Assembly (NCBI RefSeq): GCF_005844085.1
Contig: NZ_VCDI01000002.1
Span: forward strand, 620,001-684,000
Source of the DNA: Lichenicoccus roseus
Lineage (GTDB): Bacteria > Pseudomonadota > Alphaproteobacteria > Acetobacterales > Acetobacteraceae
Length of the DNA stretch: 64,000 nucleotides
Direction: 5' to 3'
The first letter of the stretch is position 1. Every line of letters starts with the position of its first letter. This document shows positions 27,261 to 36,704 of the stretch, in pieces. The notes beneath the pieces are model-generated. The model saw only the letters and a list, made by a program, of their open reading frames with translations. It had not been told where the DNA came from and did no database searches. The position numbers and the translations under genes are program-made.

Positions 27261-27590
27261 TCAGGGCTGCTGGCCGGCGGCGATGCGCTTCTTGGAGCGG
27301 TGCTTGACATAGGCGCCGACCGCGCAGCCGCCGACCGCGCCGAGGACTGCGTGGTGATGCGCGAAATGGCCGCCGACGGCGCCGGCCGCCCCGTATTTCA
27401 GGCAGCCGCCACTTGGCTTCGTCCTGGCGCCGTTGGCCATCGGCTGGTCCGCCGGGCGCGTATCCGGCGGCGCCTGCATGGATCCCGGCTGGTCGGGACC
27501 GGGCGCGGTCTGGGCAATCGCGCCACCTGCCGGCAGCAGCAGGGCGCCTGCGAGGAACAGGCTGGCGAGGGGATGGCGGCTCGAGGTCAT
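27261..27590 (-). CDS. Small exported glycine-zipper-like protein
   Basis: 109 residues with a cleavable-looking signal peptide (MTSSRHPLASLFLAGALLL, cut after AIA). A Pro/Gln/Ala linker is followed by a Gly/Ala segment GAAGAVGGHFAHHHAVLGAVGGCAVGAYV resembling glycine-zipper envelope proteins, here with a HxxHHH histidine cluster in the middle, and a basic Lys/Arg-rich end. The start was placed at the ATG of the signal peptide; the frame is open further upstream without reason. Function unknown; probably inner-face or periplasmic. Transcribed away from the tRNA gene. Confidence 0.7.
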   Translation of the reverse strand: MTSSRHPLASLFLAGALLLPAGGAIAQTAPGPDQPGSMQAPPDTRPADQPMANGARTKPSGGCLKYGAAGAVGGHFAHHHAVLGAVGGCAVGAYVKHRSKKRIAAGQQP

Positions 27591-27725
27591 GGGCGGTCGC
27601 TCCGGACGATACGATGTGACAGAACTGGCATCCGATTGCGGCGGATAGAAGGCTGCAATGCCACCCGACGATGGGTCGGGAACTTGCCATTCCACCCCTG
27701 ATGCGCGATCTGAGGCGTGACTTGT

Positions 27726-27798
27726 GCGCCTGTAGCTCAATGGTTAGAGCGGGCCGCTCATAACGGCTTGGTTGCGGGTTCGAGTCCTGCCGGGCGCA
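27726..27798 (+). tRNA. tRNA with CAU anticodon, probably tRNA-Ile2 (lysidine-modified)
   Basis: Full cloverleaf of 73 bases. Acceptor GCGCCTG pairs CGGGCGC (one U-G pair). D arm GCTC/GAGC with an eight-base AATGGTTA loop, anticodon stem GGCCG/CGGCT with loop CTCATAA, T arm GCGGG/CCTGC with TTCGAGT, discriminator A; CCA is not encoded. CAU can be Met or Ile2; the eight-base D loop and TTGGT variable region resemble E. coli tRNA-Ile2 more than elongator tRNA-Met, so I favour Ile2, whose C34 becomes lysidine to read AUA. Confidence 0.9.
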
Positions 27799-27837
27799 GG
27801 TCAACCGCTCGCCGACACCCTGGACCAGGAGCCTCCC

Positions 27838-29517
27838 ATGGCTGCGTATCAATACGTCTATGTGATGAAGGACCTGACCAAGGCCTATCCGGGTGGCCGC
27901 GAGGTATTCAAGGGCATCACGCTGTCGTTCCTGCCCGGCGTCAAGATCGGCGTGCTCGGCGTCAACGGCGCCGGCAAGTCCACCCTGCTGAAGATCATGG
28001 CCGGCATCGAGACCGAGTACGGCGGCGAGGCCTGGGCGGCCGAGGGCGTCACCATCGGCTACCTGGAGCAGGAGCCGAAGCTCGATGCGACGCTGACGGT
28101 CGGCGAGAATGTCGGCCTCGCCTTCGGTCCGCTGAAGGCGGCGGTGGAGCGCTTCAACGCCATCTCGCTGCTGTTCGGCGAGCCGATGGACGACGAGAAG
28201 ATGGACAAGCTGCTGGCCGAGCAGGCGACGCTGCAGGAGGAGATCGAGGCCGGCGAGGGCTGGGACCTGGACCGCCGCATCGAGATCGCCCTCGACGCGC
28301 TCGGCTGCCCGCCCGCCGAGGCCGGGGTCGAGAAGCTGTCCGGCGGCGAGCGCCGCCGGGTCGCGCTGTGCCGGCTGCTGCTGGAGAAGCCGGATATCCT
28401 GCTGCTCGACGAGCCGACCAACCATCTGGATGCCGAGAGCGTGGCCTGGCTCGAGCGGACGCTGCGGGACTATGCCGGCACCGTCATGGTGATCACCCAT
28501 GACCGCTACTTCCTCGACAACGTTACCAACTGGATCCTCGAGATCGAGCGCGGCCGCGGCTATCCGTTCGAGGGCAACTACTCCTCGTGGCTGGCGCAGA
28601 AGCGCAAGCGGCTGCAGCAGGAGGAGAAGGAGGAGAGTTCGCGCCAGCGTGCGCTCGCCGCCGAAGAGGAGTGGATCGGCTCCAGCCCGCGCGCGCGCCA
28701 GGCCAAGAACAAGGCCCGCATCGCCAACTACGAGAAGATGCTGGCGGCCAATGCCGAGCGCGCCGGTGGCACGGCGGACATCGTCATCACGCCGGGCCCG
28801 CGCCTGGGCGGGACGGTGATCGAGGCGCAGCAGCTCCGCAAGGGCTACAGCAACCGGCTGCTGATCGAGGATCTCGACTTCAAGCTGCCGCCCGGCGGCA
28901 TCGTCGGCGTGATCGGGGCGAACGGCGCCGGCAAGTCCACCCTGTTCAAGATGATCATCGGCCAGGACACGCCCGACAGCGGCGAGCTCAAGATTGGCGA
29001 GACGGTGCGGCTCGGCTATGTCGACCAGTCGCGCGACACGCTCGACGCCGACAAGAACGTCTGGGAGGAGATCTCCGGCGGCACCGACGTGATCTATCTC
29101 GGCAAGCGCGCGGTACCGTCGCGCGCCTATGTGGGTGCCTTCAACTTCAAGGGTGCGGACCAGCAGAAGAAGGTCGGCATCCTGTCGGGCGGCGAGCGCA
29201 ACCGGGTGCATCTCGCCAAGATGCTGCGCAAGGAGAGCAACGTCATCCTGCTCGACGAGCCGACCAACGACCTCGACGTCGACACGCTGCGCGCCCTCGA
29301 GGATGCGCTCGGCGAGTTCGCAGGCTGCGCCGTGATCATCTCGCACGACCGCTGGTTCCTCGACCGTCTGGCGACGCACATTTTGGCCTTCGAGGGCAAC
29401 AGCCACGTCGAGTGGTTCGAGGGTAATTTCCAGGCCTACGAAGAGGACAAGCGACGCCGTCTCGGCGCCGAGGCCACCGAGCCGCACCGCATCAAGTATC
29501 GTCCGATCGCCCGCTAG
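27838..29517 (+). CDS. ettA: ABC-F translation factor EttA
   Basis: 559 residues, two ABC domains without membrane segments. Walker A GVNGAGKST in the first half and GANGAGKST in the second, LSGGERRR and LSGGERNR signatures, LLLDEPTNHLDAES and LLDEPTNDLD Walker B regions. The linker between them is the EttA-type arm (WLAQKRKRLQQEEKEE..) that reaches the E-site tRNA. Length is typical (~555). It gates the first peptide bond according to ATP/ADP ratio. The start MAAYQYVYVMKDL is the conserved one; it lies 39 bases after the tRNA end, so it may share a transcript with it. Confidence 0.95.
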   Translation: MAAYQYVYVMKDLTKAYPGGREVFKGITLSFLPGVKIGVLGVNGAGKSTLLKIMAGIETEYGGEAWAAEGVTIGYLEQEPKLDATLTVGENVGLAFGPLKAAVERFNAISLLFGEPMDDEKMDKLLAEQATLQEEIEAGEGWDLDRRIEIALDALGCPPAEAGVEKLSGGERRRVALCRLLLEKPDILLLDEPTNHLDAESVAWLERTLRDYAGTVMVITHDRYFLDNVTNWILEIERGRGYPFEGNYSSWLAQKRKRLQQEEKEESSRQRALAAEEEWIGSSPRARQAKNKARIANYEKMLAANAERAGGTADIVITPGPRLGGTVIEAQQLRKGYSNRLLIEDLDFKLPPGGIVGVIGANGAGKSTLFKMIIGQDTPDSGELKIGETVRLGYVDQSRDTLDADKNVWEEISGGTDVIYLGKRAVPSRAYVGAFNFKGADQQKKVGILSGGERNRVHLAKMLRKESNVILLDEPTNDLDVDTLRALEDALGEFAGCAVIISHDRWFLDRLATHILAFEGNSHVEWFEGNFQAYEEDKRRRLGAEATEPHRIKYRPIAR

Positions 29518-29565
29518 TCCCACCATGGCGCCGCACCGCCCGGTGCGGCCGCCGGGGCCACGGCC

Positions 29566-30090
29566 ATGACCGCATCCTCCCTCGGGCGCACGGTGCGGAC
29601 GGCGCGGCTGATCCTGTCGCCGGTCGGATGGCCGGATCTCGACCGCATGGTGCGGCTGAAGGGCGATGCCGGCGCATTCGGGCTGATGCTGGGCGGCGTG
29701 CGCAGCCGCAAGCAGGCTACCGAGGAGATGGCGGACGATATCGCGTTCTGGGCGCGCCGCCGCGTCGGCATCTTCACCATCAACGAGAACGGCATCTTCC
29801 AGGGCATGACCGGCCTGCACGAGCGGCCGGACGGGCTGGGGCTGGGATTGCGGTTCGCGATCTGGCCGCATGCGCGCGGACGCGGCATCGCGCGAGAAGC
29901 TGCGGCGGCGGCGCTGCGGTTCGCGCACGACCAGGGCGAGAAGCGGGTGGTCGGGGTGGCGCGCGAGGAGAACTTCGCCTCCCGCACGATCCTGGGCGGC
30001 ATCGGCATGCAGGTACGCGGCAGCTTCCTGCGTGCGGGACATACGATGCTGGTCTACGAGAGCGACCGCACCGGGATGGACCAGGGCTGA
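29566..30090 (+). CDS. GNAT-family N-acetyltransferase
   Basis: 174 residues, RimJ/RimL-like GNAT. Begins with the TARLILSPV strand typical of the group, acetyl-CoA loop in LRFAIWPHARGRGIAREA (R-x-x-G-x-G/A), and the C-terminal EENFASRTILGGIGMQVRGSF, the N..S....E..G motif in altered form. Substrate unknown: could act on an antibiotic, polyamine or ribosomal protein terminus. It starts 48 bases after ettA on the same strand, so an operon is possible. Ends 81 bases from the convergent glyS. Confidence 0.85.
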   Translation: MTASSLGRTVRTARLILSPVGWPDLDRMVRLKGDAGAFGLMLGGVRSRKQATEEMADDIAFWARRRVGIFTINENGIFQGMTGLHERPDGLGLGLRFAIWPHARGRGIAREAAAAALRFAHDQGEKRVVGVAREENFASRTILGGIGMQVRGSFLRAGHTMLVYESDRTGMDQG

Positions 30091-30171
30091 CGCGGGACGG
30101 AGTGGCGAACTTGCCGGGCTTCGGGAGCAACCGGGCCGTGCCCGATCCCGGGCGGGTCTGGCCGCCGCCGC

Positions 30172-32235
30172 TCAACCCTCGATCGCGCCAAAATCCGCCA
30201 CCCGCGCCATGCCGCCGCGCAGGGCGGCCAGCAGGCGGAGCCGGTTGCGCCGGGTCGGCAGGTCGTCGGCGTTCACCGTGACCTTGTCGAAGAAATCGTC
30301 GAGCGGGCGGCGCAGGGTGGCGAGCGTGGTCATCGCCTGCTCGTAGCGCTCCGCGGCGATCGCGTCGGCCACCTGAGGCAGGCTGGCATCGAGCGCGGTC
30401 GCCAGCATGCGCTCCTCGTCCTGGGCATACAGGGCGGGATCGGGGGCGCCGTCGTGCGGGCCGTCGCGCTTCTCCTCGATGCGCAGGATGTTGGCGGAGC
30501 GTTTCGCCGCCGCCAGCAGGTTGCGCCCGTCATCGGTGGCGATCAGCGTGCTGACTGCCTGCGCGCGGGCCAGCGTGCGCACCAGGTCGCCATCCAGGCC
30601 GGCCGCATTCACCGCTGCCAGCACATCGTGGCGGGCGCCCTCGGTGCGGAGCTGCACGCGCAGGCGCTCGGCGATGAAGCCGGGAAGCAGGTCGAGGTCG
30701 GGCGCCGTGCGCAACGGCTCCGGCAGCGCCTCGGCCGCCGCGCGGCACAGCGCGAACAGGTCGAGACGCAGCGCGTTGTCGCGCACGATCCGAATCACGC
30801 CCAGGGCGGCGCGTCGCAGGGCGTAGGGATCACCGGAACCGCCCGGCCGCTCTCCGGCTGCAAACAGCGCGGAAAGAGAGTCGATGCGGTCGGCCAGAGC
30901 CACCGCGACCGATACCGGCGCGCGCGGCGTACCGTCGCCCGCGCCGCGCGGCAGGTAGTGCTCGCGGATCGCGGCCGCCACCTCCGGCGCCTCGCCGTCA
31001 TGGCGGGCATAGTAGCTGCCCATCACGCCCTGCAGCTCGGGGAACTCGCCAACCATGCCGGTCGTCAGGTCGGCCTTGGCGAGACGGGCCGCCCGTGCAG
31101 CCAGCGTCGGATCGGCATCGACCATCGGCGCGATCAGGCCGGCGAGCCGCTCGATGCGGGCGGTGCGCGCACCCTGGCTACCGAGGGCGGCATGGAAGGT
31201 GACCGCATCGAGTGCAGCGACCCGGCTTGCGAGCGGGGTCGCGCGGTCAAGGTCCCAGAAATACCGGGCGTCGGAGAAGCGAGCGCGCAGCACGCGTTCG
31301 TTGCCGGCGATGGTCAGCGCACCACCATCCCGCGCGATGCTGTTGGCGACGAAAGCAAAGGCCGGCGCGGCCGAGCCATCCGGACGGCGCAGCGCGAAGT
31401 AGCGCTGGTTCACCCGCATGCTGACCTGCATCACCTCGGGCGGCAGGTCCATGAAGTCGTCGTCGATACGGCCGAGCAGCGGCACCGGCCACTCGACCAG
31501 GCCGGAGACTTCTTCGACCAAGCCGTCATCCGTCACCACGACATGGCCGGCGGCATCCGCAAGCCTTGCCACGCCATCGCGGATCAGCGCCGCGCGCTCG
31601 CTGGCGTCGACCAGCACATGGTGCGCGCGCAGCCCGTCTTGCCAGTCCTGCACTCCGGTCACTTCGAATGCGATGGGAGACAGGAAGCGATGGCCCTCGG
31701 TGACATTCGCAGCCGACAGGCCGTGACCATCATCTTTAACGTCGGCGCCTACATCGAACGGAACGATCACGCCATCGAGCAGGCAGAGCATCCGGCGCAG
31801 CGGACGGATCCAGGTGAACCCGCTGCCGTCGCCCCAGCGCATCGATTTCGGCCAGGGAAAGCGGCGCAGCAGGCTGGGCAGCGCATTCAGGATCAGCGAC
31901 TGCGCCTCCACCGCATCGTGCCGGCGCTCCAGCACCCAGAAGCCGTTCTCCTTGCGCAGATCCTCGCGCGTCGCGCCATGCTTGCGCAGGAACCCGGCCA
32001 GCGCCTGCTCCGGCGCATTCTCGCGCGGGCCGCGCTCGGAACTTGTGCTGCCCGGCACCGAGGCGTCCATCGTCGCGGACAATGCGATCCGGCGGGGTCC
32101 CCAGTATGGGCGCGCATCGCGAAGTTTGAGCGACGCCAGCGCTTCCGACACCAGACGGACAAGGGTCTCGGCGCCGTCGCGCTGCGCACGCGCCGGTATC
32201 TCCTCGGAAAAAAGCTCGACCAGCAATTCCGGCAT
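30172..32235 (-). CDS. glyS: Glycine-tRNA ligase beta subunit
   Basis: 687 residues, full length for bacterial GlyS. Starts with the conserved MPELLVELFSEEIPAR; tRNA-contacting and HD-like domains are followed by the C-terminal anticodon-binding DALR-like part ending near FFDKVTVNADD. Works as an alpha2beta2 enzyme with GlyQ to charge tRNA-Gly. The start lies one base after the glyQ stop. Note that this gene is the long minus-strand partner; open frames on the plus strand are shadows. No anomalies. Confidence 0.97.
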   Translation of the reverse strand: MPELLVELFSEEIPARAQRDGAETLVRLVSEALASLKLRDARPYWGPRRIALSATMDASVPGSTSSERGPRENAPEQALAGFLRKHGATREDLRKENGFWVLERRHDAVEAQSLILNALPSLLRRFPWPKSMRWGDGSGFTWIRPLRRMLCLLDGVIVPFDVGADVKDDGHGLSAANVTEGHRFLSPIAFEVTGVQDWQDGLRAHHVLVDASERAALIRDGVARLADAAGHVVVTDDGLVEEVSGLVEWPVPLLGRIDDDFMDLPPEVMQVSMRVNQRYFALRRPDGSAAPAFAFVANSIARDGGALTIAGNERVLRARFSDARYFWDLDRATPLASRVAALDAVTFHAALGSQGARTARIERLAGLIAPMVDADPTLAARAARLAKADLTTGMVGEFPELQGVMGSYYARHDGEAPEVAAAIREHYLPRGAGDGTPRAPVSVAVALADRIDSLSALFAAGERPGGSGDPYALRRAALGVIRIVRDNALRLDLFALCRAAAEALPEPLRTAPDLDLLPGFIAERLRVQLRTEGARHDVLAAVNAAGLDGDLVRTLARAQAVSTLIATDDGRNLLAAAKRSANILRIEEKRDGPHDGAPDPALYAQDEERMLATALDASLPQVADAIAAERYEQAMTTLATLRRPLDDFFDKVTVNADDLPTRRNRLRLLAALRGGMARVADFGAIEG

Positions 32236-32236
32236 A

Positions 32237-33109
32237 TCAGCTCTCTCCCGCCAGCCAGGCCTCGCAGGCGCGACGGGCCAGCGTGCGCACGCGACCGATA
32301 TAGGCGGCGCGCTCGGTGACGCTGATCACGCCGCGCGCATCGAGCAGGTTGAACAGGTGGCTCGCCTTCAGGCACTGGTCGTATGCCGGCTGCGCGACGC
32401 CCGCTTCCACCAGCGCCAGGCTCTCGTGCTCGGCATCGTCGAAATGGCGGAGCAGCATGGCGGTGTCGGCAAGCTCGAAATTGTGCCGCGAATAATCGCG
32501 CTCGGCGCGCAGGAAGACGTCGCCGTAGGTCAGGCCGTGGCCGTCGTAGTCGAGGTCGTAGACGCGCTCGACGCCTTGAACATACATCGCCAGCCGCTCC
32601 AGCCCATACGTGAGCTCGGTGGAGGGCAGCGCCACCGGGATGCCGCCGACCTGCTGGAAATAGGTGAATTGCGTCACCTCCATGCCGTCGCACCAGACCT
32701 CCCAGCCAAGTCCCCAGGCGCCGATGGTCGGGTTCTCCCAGTCGTCCTCGACGAAGCGTATGTCGTGCAGCGCGGGATCGATGCCGATGGCGCGGTAGCT
32801 GTCGAGCAGCAGCGCCTGGCTGTCCGCGGGCGTCGGCTTCAGGAGCACCTGGTACTGGTAGTAGTGCTGCAGCCGGTTCGGGTTCTCGCCGTAGCGGCCG
32901 TCCGACGGACGACGGCAGGGCTGCACGTAGGCTGTCTTCCACGGCCTCGAACCGAGCGCACGCAGACTGGTATGCGGCGACAGCGTGCCGGCGCCGACCT
33001 CTATGTCGTACGGCTGCAGGATGGCGCAGCCACGGCTCGACCAGAACTCGTGCAGCCTGAGGATCAGCGACTGGAAGCTCAGGGTGTTCGGGGCAGCCGC
33101 CAGGGGCAC
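32237..33109 (-). CDS. glyQ: Glycine-tRNA ligase alpha subunit
   Basis: 290 residues, class II catalytic subunit. GTG start with GGAG seven bases upstream. Visible landmarks: [24 protein letters not shown], the motif [37 protein letters not shown] and [22 protein letters not shown]. It forms glycyl adenylate; the beta subunit binds tRNA. Followed by glyS with one base between. Divergent from the CoA-binding protein gene. Confidence 0.97.
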   Translation of the reverse strand: MPLAAAPNTLSFQSLILRLHEFWSSRGCAILQPYDIEVGAGTLSPHTSLRALGSRPWKTAYVQPCRRPSDGRYGENPNRLQHYYQYQVLLKPTPADSQALLLDSYRAIGIDPALHDIRFVEDDWENPTIGAWGLGWEVWCDGMEVTQFTYFQQVGGIPVALPSTELTYGLERLAMYVQGVERVYDLDYDGHGLTYGDVFLRAERDYSRHNFELADTAMLLRHFDDAEHESLALVEAGVAQPAYDQCLKASHLFNLLDARGVISVTERAAYIGRVRTLARRACEAWLAGES

Positions 33110-33198
33110 GCGCGATCTCCGGGGATGTGGGTGGGGGTGGTCGGGGCGGGGGCGGCACCATAAGTTCAGGGGTCAGCGCCAGCAAGCAAGGGGCCATC

Positions 33199-33597
33199 GT
33201 GGCAGCGGACCAGCATGCGTCGATCGAGCAGATCCGGTCCGACACCAGGCGCATCGCCCTTGTCGGAGCGTCCGCCAACCCGGCGCGTCCGTCGCACGGC
33301 GTCATGCGGTTCCTGCTCGACCGCGGCTATGAGGTGGTGCCGGTCAATCCGGGCCTCGCCGGGCAGAGCCTCCTGGGCCAGACGGTGGTGGCGACCCTCG
33401 CCGAAGCTGGACCGGTCGACATGGTGGATGTGTTCCGTGCCTCCGGGCATGTCGCCGGCATCGCCGACGAGGCGATCCGGCTCGGGGCGCGCACGCTGTG
33501 GCTGCAGCTCGGGGTGGTCGACGAGGTGGCGGCCGCACGGGCGCGTGCGGCGGGATTGCGGGTGGTGATGGATCGCTGCCCGAAGATCGAGTGGTAG
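33199..33597 (+). CDS. CoA-binding domain protein (YccU-type)
   Basis: 132 residues from a GTG with AAGGGG eight bases upstream; a longer upstream reading is a Gly-rich artefact of the promoter region. Rossmann-type CoA-binding fold: RRIALVGASANPARPSHGVMRFLLDRGYEVVPVNP, then VDMVDVFRASGHVAGIADEAI and a DRCPKIEW end. This is the small stand-alone relative of the succinyl-CoA synthetase alpha N-domain. Role unknown, found in most bacteria. Single gene, divergent from glyQ and convergent with the MFS gene. Confidence 0.88.
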   Translation: MAADQHASIEQIRSDTRRIALVGASANPARPSHGVMRFLLDRGYEVVPVNPGLAGQSLLGQTVVATLAEAGPVDMVDVFRASGHVAGIADEAIRLGARTLWLQLGVVDEVAAARARAAGLRVVMDRCPKIEW

Positions 33598-33607
33598 GCC
33601 CGGTCCT

Positions 33608-34774
33608 CTAGCCTGGTGCCAGCCCCGGCGTGGCGGTGGGTCGCCGCGAACGATCCAGCGCGACGATCCCGACGATCAGCAGCAGCGCCAGCCCCACGAA
33701 CGAGAACAGGTGCTGCGGACCGGCGCGCATGACCTGGCCGGCGATCATCGGGCCGGCGATGGTGCCGAGGCCGAACAGCAGCAGCACCTCGGTGGCGATC
33801 TGCGGCGACGGCCGGTCCGGCTGGTCGGCATTGGCGATGCCGACGCACAGGCCGTACAGCGGATACTGCACGAAACCGAAGGCGCCGAGCACGACGATGA
33901 TCTGCGGCGTCCCGAGCCGCGGCGCGCCGAGCACTATGGCGAGGCAGAGCACGATCCCGACGCCGGCCACCAGGGCCAGCAGCAGCCTGCGGTCCAGCCG
34001 GGACGCCAGCAGCGTCACCGGCAGGTAAGCCAGCGCGCCGCCGATCGAGTTTGCGGCCAGCATCAGCGTGTCGCCCTGCATGTCGAGACCGGACATCATG
34101 CCGAACACCGGGCCGAGGCCGCCGATGCCGCCGGTGATCAGGCCGGTGAGGACGCAGCCGGTGGCGCCCACCGGCGAGGCGCGGAACAGGGTGCCGAGCA
34201 TCGGCCGGAACGCCGGCTCGCGCGGCGGCTGCGGCAGCCGGCCCAGGACGATCGGCAGCGAGGAGGCGGCGACCGTCACCGCCCCGAGCGCAAGCGCGGT
34301 CCAGCGCGTCGGGTCGATGACGTCGAGGCTGAGGGTGCCCCCCAGCGAGGCGAGCAGGTTGGCGATCATGTAGCTGGCGAAGGCGAAGCCGCTGCCGGCC
34401 TGCTGGATCAGCCAGCCCTCGACGATGGCGGCGAGACCCCCGTAGCAGAAGCCGATCACCAGCCGGAGCAGGATCCAGGCGACATCGTCCGGCGCCAGCG
34501 CCAGCAGCAGGCCGCAACTCGCGGAGATCATCGCCAACAGGGTGAAGGCGCGGACATGGCCGTAGAGGTTGAGCAGCCAGCCGACCGACACGCAGGCGAC
34601 GACGAAACCCGTCGACCAGGCGGCGGAGAACAGGCCGATCGCGATCATGCTGGAGCCGCGCTCGTGGCCGAGGATCGGAACCAGCACACCCTGCAGATTG
34701 GTGCCGAACACGAGAAAGGTGACGCCCGCGAGCAGCGGGACGATGGCAGCCCGACCTTTCGCATTCGTCTGCAT
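33608..34774 (-). CDS. MFS transporter (YcaD-like)
   Basis: 388 residues with about 12 membrane helices. Starts MQTNAKGRAAIVPLLAGVTFLVFGTNLQGVLVPILG; the internal GFCYGGLAAIVEGWL and GLGPVFGMMSGLDMQGD segments are like those of the YcaD/UMF-type MFS proteins. Substrate unknown. The ATG chosen is the one that begins the first helix; upstream is the divergent promoter region shared with the DUF2076 gene. Convergent with the CoA-binding gene, ten bases apart. Confidence 0.85.
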   Translation of the reverse strand: MQTNAKGRAAIVPLLAGVTFLVFGTNLQGVLVPILGHERGSSMIAIGLFSAAWSTGFVVACVSVGWLLNLYGHVRAFTLLAMISASCGLLLALAPDDVAWILLRLVIGFCYGGLAAIVEGWLIQQAGSGFAFASYMIANLLASLGGTLSLDVIDPTRWTALALGAVTVAASSLPIVLGRLPQPPREPAFRPMLGTLFRASPVGATGCVLTGLITGGIGGLGPVFGMMSGLDMQGDTLMLAANSIGGALAYLPVTLLASRLDRRLLLALVAGVGIVLCLAIVLGAPRLGTPQIIVVLGAFGFVQYPLYGLCVGIANADQPDRPSPQIATEVLLLFGLGTIAGPMIAGQVMRAGPQHLFSFVGLALLLIVGIVALDRSRRPTATPGLAPG

Positions 34775-34946
34775 TGGCGGGAACGCTAGGCCCGGCCTCG
34801 GGGACCGGCAAGTGCTTCCGACCCGCGCCGGGGATCCTCCGGACGCTCTGTCGGGATCCCCTTCTGTTGTCACATGAGGGGCCGCTTGACGCTGGATCGA
34901 CGCGCGGCCACATCCATCTCCTGCAATCTGGATGGATCATGCTGCC

Positions 34947-35795
34947 ATGACCAACGAGGAACGCGACCTCATCTCCCGGTTCATCGCCCGGGTCTCCGGC
35001 CAGCCCCAGGGAGGCGCCGGTGGCGGCGGCTTCACCTCGAGCGTTCCCGCGACGCAGCCAAGCCTGCCGCCGGTCGATCCCGAGGCGGACCGCTTCATCG
35101 CGGACAATTTCAACCAGTATCCCGAGGCGCGCTACCGGATCACCCAGACGGCGGTGGTTCAGGAAGCCGCCCTCGCCGAGGCGCAGAACCGCATCAAGCG
35201 GCTCGAGTGGGAACTGCAGCAGACCCAGGCGCAGGCGCAGCAGGCCATCCAGGCAGCGCAGCAGCAGGGGGGCGGCCAGCGTTCGGGCGGGCTGTTCGGC
35301 GGCCTGTTCGGCGGCGGTGGCCAGCAGCGCCAGGCGCCTAACCAGGGCTTCGGCCAGGGCCAGGGCTATGGACAGGGCGCGCCGGGCGGTGCACCGAACT
35401 ATGCCGGGATGCCGCCGCCGCCGCAGCCGACCTACCCACCGGGCTACCAGCCGGGCATGTTCCAGCAGCGGGGCGGCTCGGGCTTCCTCGGCTCGGCGCT
35501 GACGACGGCGGCCGGTGTTGCCGGCGGCATGGTTGTCGGCAACGCCCTGATGGACATGTTCAGTGGCCATGAAGGCGGCATGGGCGGTGGCGGCTTCGGC
35601 GGCATGGGCGGCGGCGAGACCATCGTGAACAACAACTACGGCGATGCGGCCACCGGCGCCGGCGGCGATCCGTTCGGCGGCCAGGGCACCGATGTCGATC
35701 CGAACTTCGGCAACGACGGCTTCGACGGCGGCGGCTTCGACAGCGGCGGCGGCGGCGGCGGCGGTGGCTGGGACGACGACAGCAGCAGCTTCTGA
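34947..35795 (+). CDS. DUF2076 family protein, low-complexity C-terminus
   Basis: 282 residues. Starts MTNEERDLISRFIARV, the conserved N-terminal helix of the DUF2076 family, and contains a second family-like helix near YRITQTAVVQEAALAEAQNRIKRLE (a Gln-rich coiled coil). A Gly/Gln/Pro linker leads to a hydrophobic FLGSALTTAAGVAGGMVVGNAL segment, then a long Gly/Asp tail with GGGG runs and DDD. An in-frame ATG 15 bases earlier exists, but the MTNEER start fits the family. Function unknown; E. coli relatives are thought to be envelope-associated. Ends 18 bases from the convergent gene. Confidence 0.85.
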   Translation: MTNEERDLISRFIARVSGQPQGGAGGGGFTSSVPATQPSLPPVDPEADRFIADNFNQYPEARYRITQTAVVQEAALAEAQNRIKRLEWELQQTQAQAQQAIQAAQQQGGGQRSGGLFGGLFGGGGQQRQAPNQGFGQGQGYGQGAPGGAPNYAGMPPPPQPTYPPGYQPGMFQQRGGSGFLGSALTTAAGVAGGMVVGNALMDMFSGHEGGMGGGGFGGMGGGETIVNNNYGDAATGAGGDPFGGQGTDVDPNFGNDGFDGGGFDSGGGGGGGGWDDDSSSF

Positions 35796-35813
35796 GCGAA
35801 CCGGCGTCGGGCC

Positions 35814-36704
35814 CTAGCGGTCCGGCGCCAGCCTGACACTTACGGCACAGTGGTCGGAGAGGCGTTCCTTCATGTCCGGGTTGGTCTCCCGATAGACCAT
35901 CACCCGCAACGTCTCCGGCGCCAGCCACGCCTGGGCGGCACCGCCTGCGAAGATGTGGTCGATGAAGTCCTCGCCGCCCCAGCACGGGCTGATATGGCCG
36001 GCGGTCGCGAGTACCATCGGCGCGGATGCCTCGAGCGCATCGAGGAACACGTCGTGCACCGGCATGTTCCGGTTGAAGTCACCCATCAGCACGAACGGGA
36101 TGTGCTCGGCCTGGCGTGCCTCCAGCCAACTCTTCAGCACGTCGAGTTGAAGGTGCAGAAGGCGGCACTGGAAGGGCGCGCTGCTGCCGAAGCCCATCCG
36201 CCAGCAGCCGGTCTTCAGATGCACGACGAGGATCCGGAGCCGCATCCCGTCGCGGGCGATCGAGACGTCGAGGCCGCTGCGCAGGTGATGTGCGGCACCG
36301 GGCGAGGTGACGTCGAGCCCCTGCAGGTCCGGGTAGCGAGTGACGACGAAACCGCGCCGCACCGCAAGGCCTACGCGCTGCACGACATGATCGTCGGTCA
36401 TGAAAATCTGGTAGCGGTCCGGTGGAAAGATACGCGCCGCGATCTCCGGCCCGTCCACCTCCTGGATGCCGACAGCATCCGCGTCGAGATGCGCCGCATA
36501 GCCGGCAAGCGTCGCGATGTCCTCCGGTCGCTTGGTGGTGGCGTCGTCCGGCAACGAGGCGTCGCCGGTCGGACGCGTGGTGAGCCACTCCAGGTTCCAG
36601 GTCGCCAGCTTGATCCCGGGCGGCGGTTCGGCGTGCCCCGCCGCCGTCGCCAGCAGCAGCCCCGCCGCCGCAAGCAGCGCACGAAGCGGCGAGAAATGTT
36701 TCAC
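35814..36704 (-). CDS. Exported endonuclease/exonuclease/phosphatase-family hydrolase
   Basis: 296 residues with a signal peptide (MKHFSPLRALLAAAGLLLAT, cut near GHA). EEP fold motifs in order: ATWNLEWL, VGIQEV (metal Glu), VHLKTGC, LMGDFNRN and SDHCAVSV (the catalytic His). Could be a nuclease, a lipid or sugar phosphatase; the sequence alone does not decide. Its ATG overlaps the carbonic anhydrase stop by ATGA, so the two are coupled. Codon use is normal. Confidence 0.88.
   Translation of the reverse strand: MKHFSPLRALLAAAGLLLATAAGHAEPPPGIKLATWNLEWLTTRPTGDASLPDDATTKRPEDIATLAGYAAHLDADAVGIQEVDGPEIAARIFPPDRYQIFMTDDHVVQRVGLAVRRGFVVTRYPDLQGLDVTSPGAAHHLRSGLDVSIARDGMRLRILVVHLKTGCWRMGFGSSAPFQCRLLHLQLDVLKSWLEARQAEHIPFVLMGDFNRNMPVHDVFLDALEASAPMVLATAGHISPCWGGEDFIDHIFAGGAAQAWLAPETLRVMVYRETNPDMKERLSDHCAVSVRLAPDR

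Noticed and set aside
27772-27837. Upstream start for ettA inside the tRNA gene
   Set aside because: The 22 extra residues are encoded by tRNA sequence; the conserved EttA start is the ATG at 27838.
35690-35795. Simple GGCGGC repeat tract as mobile or regulatory repeat
   Set aside because: It codes the Gly-rich tail of the DUF2076 protein in the correct frame; low complexity at protein level.
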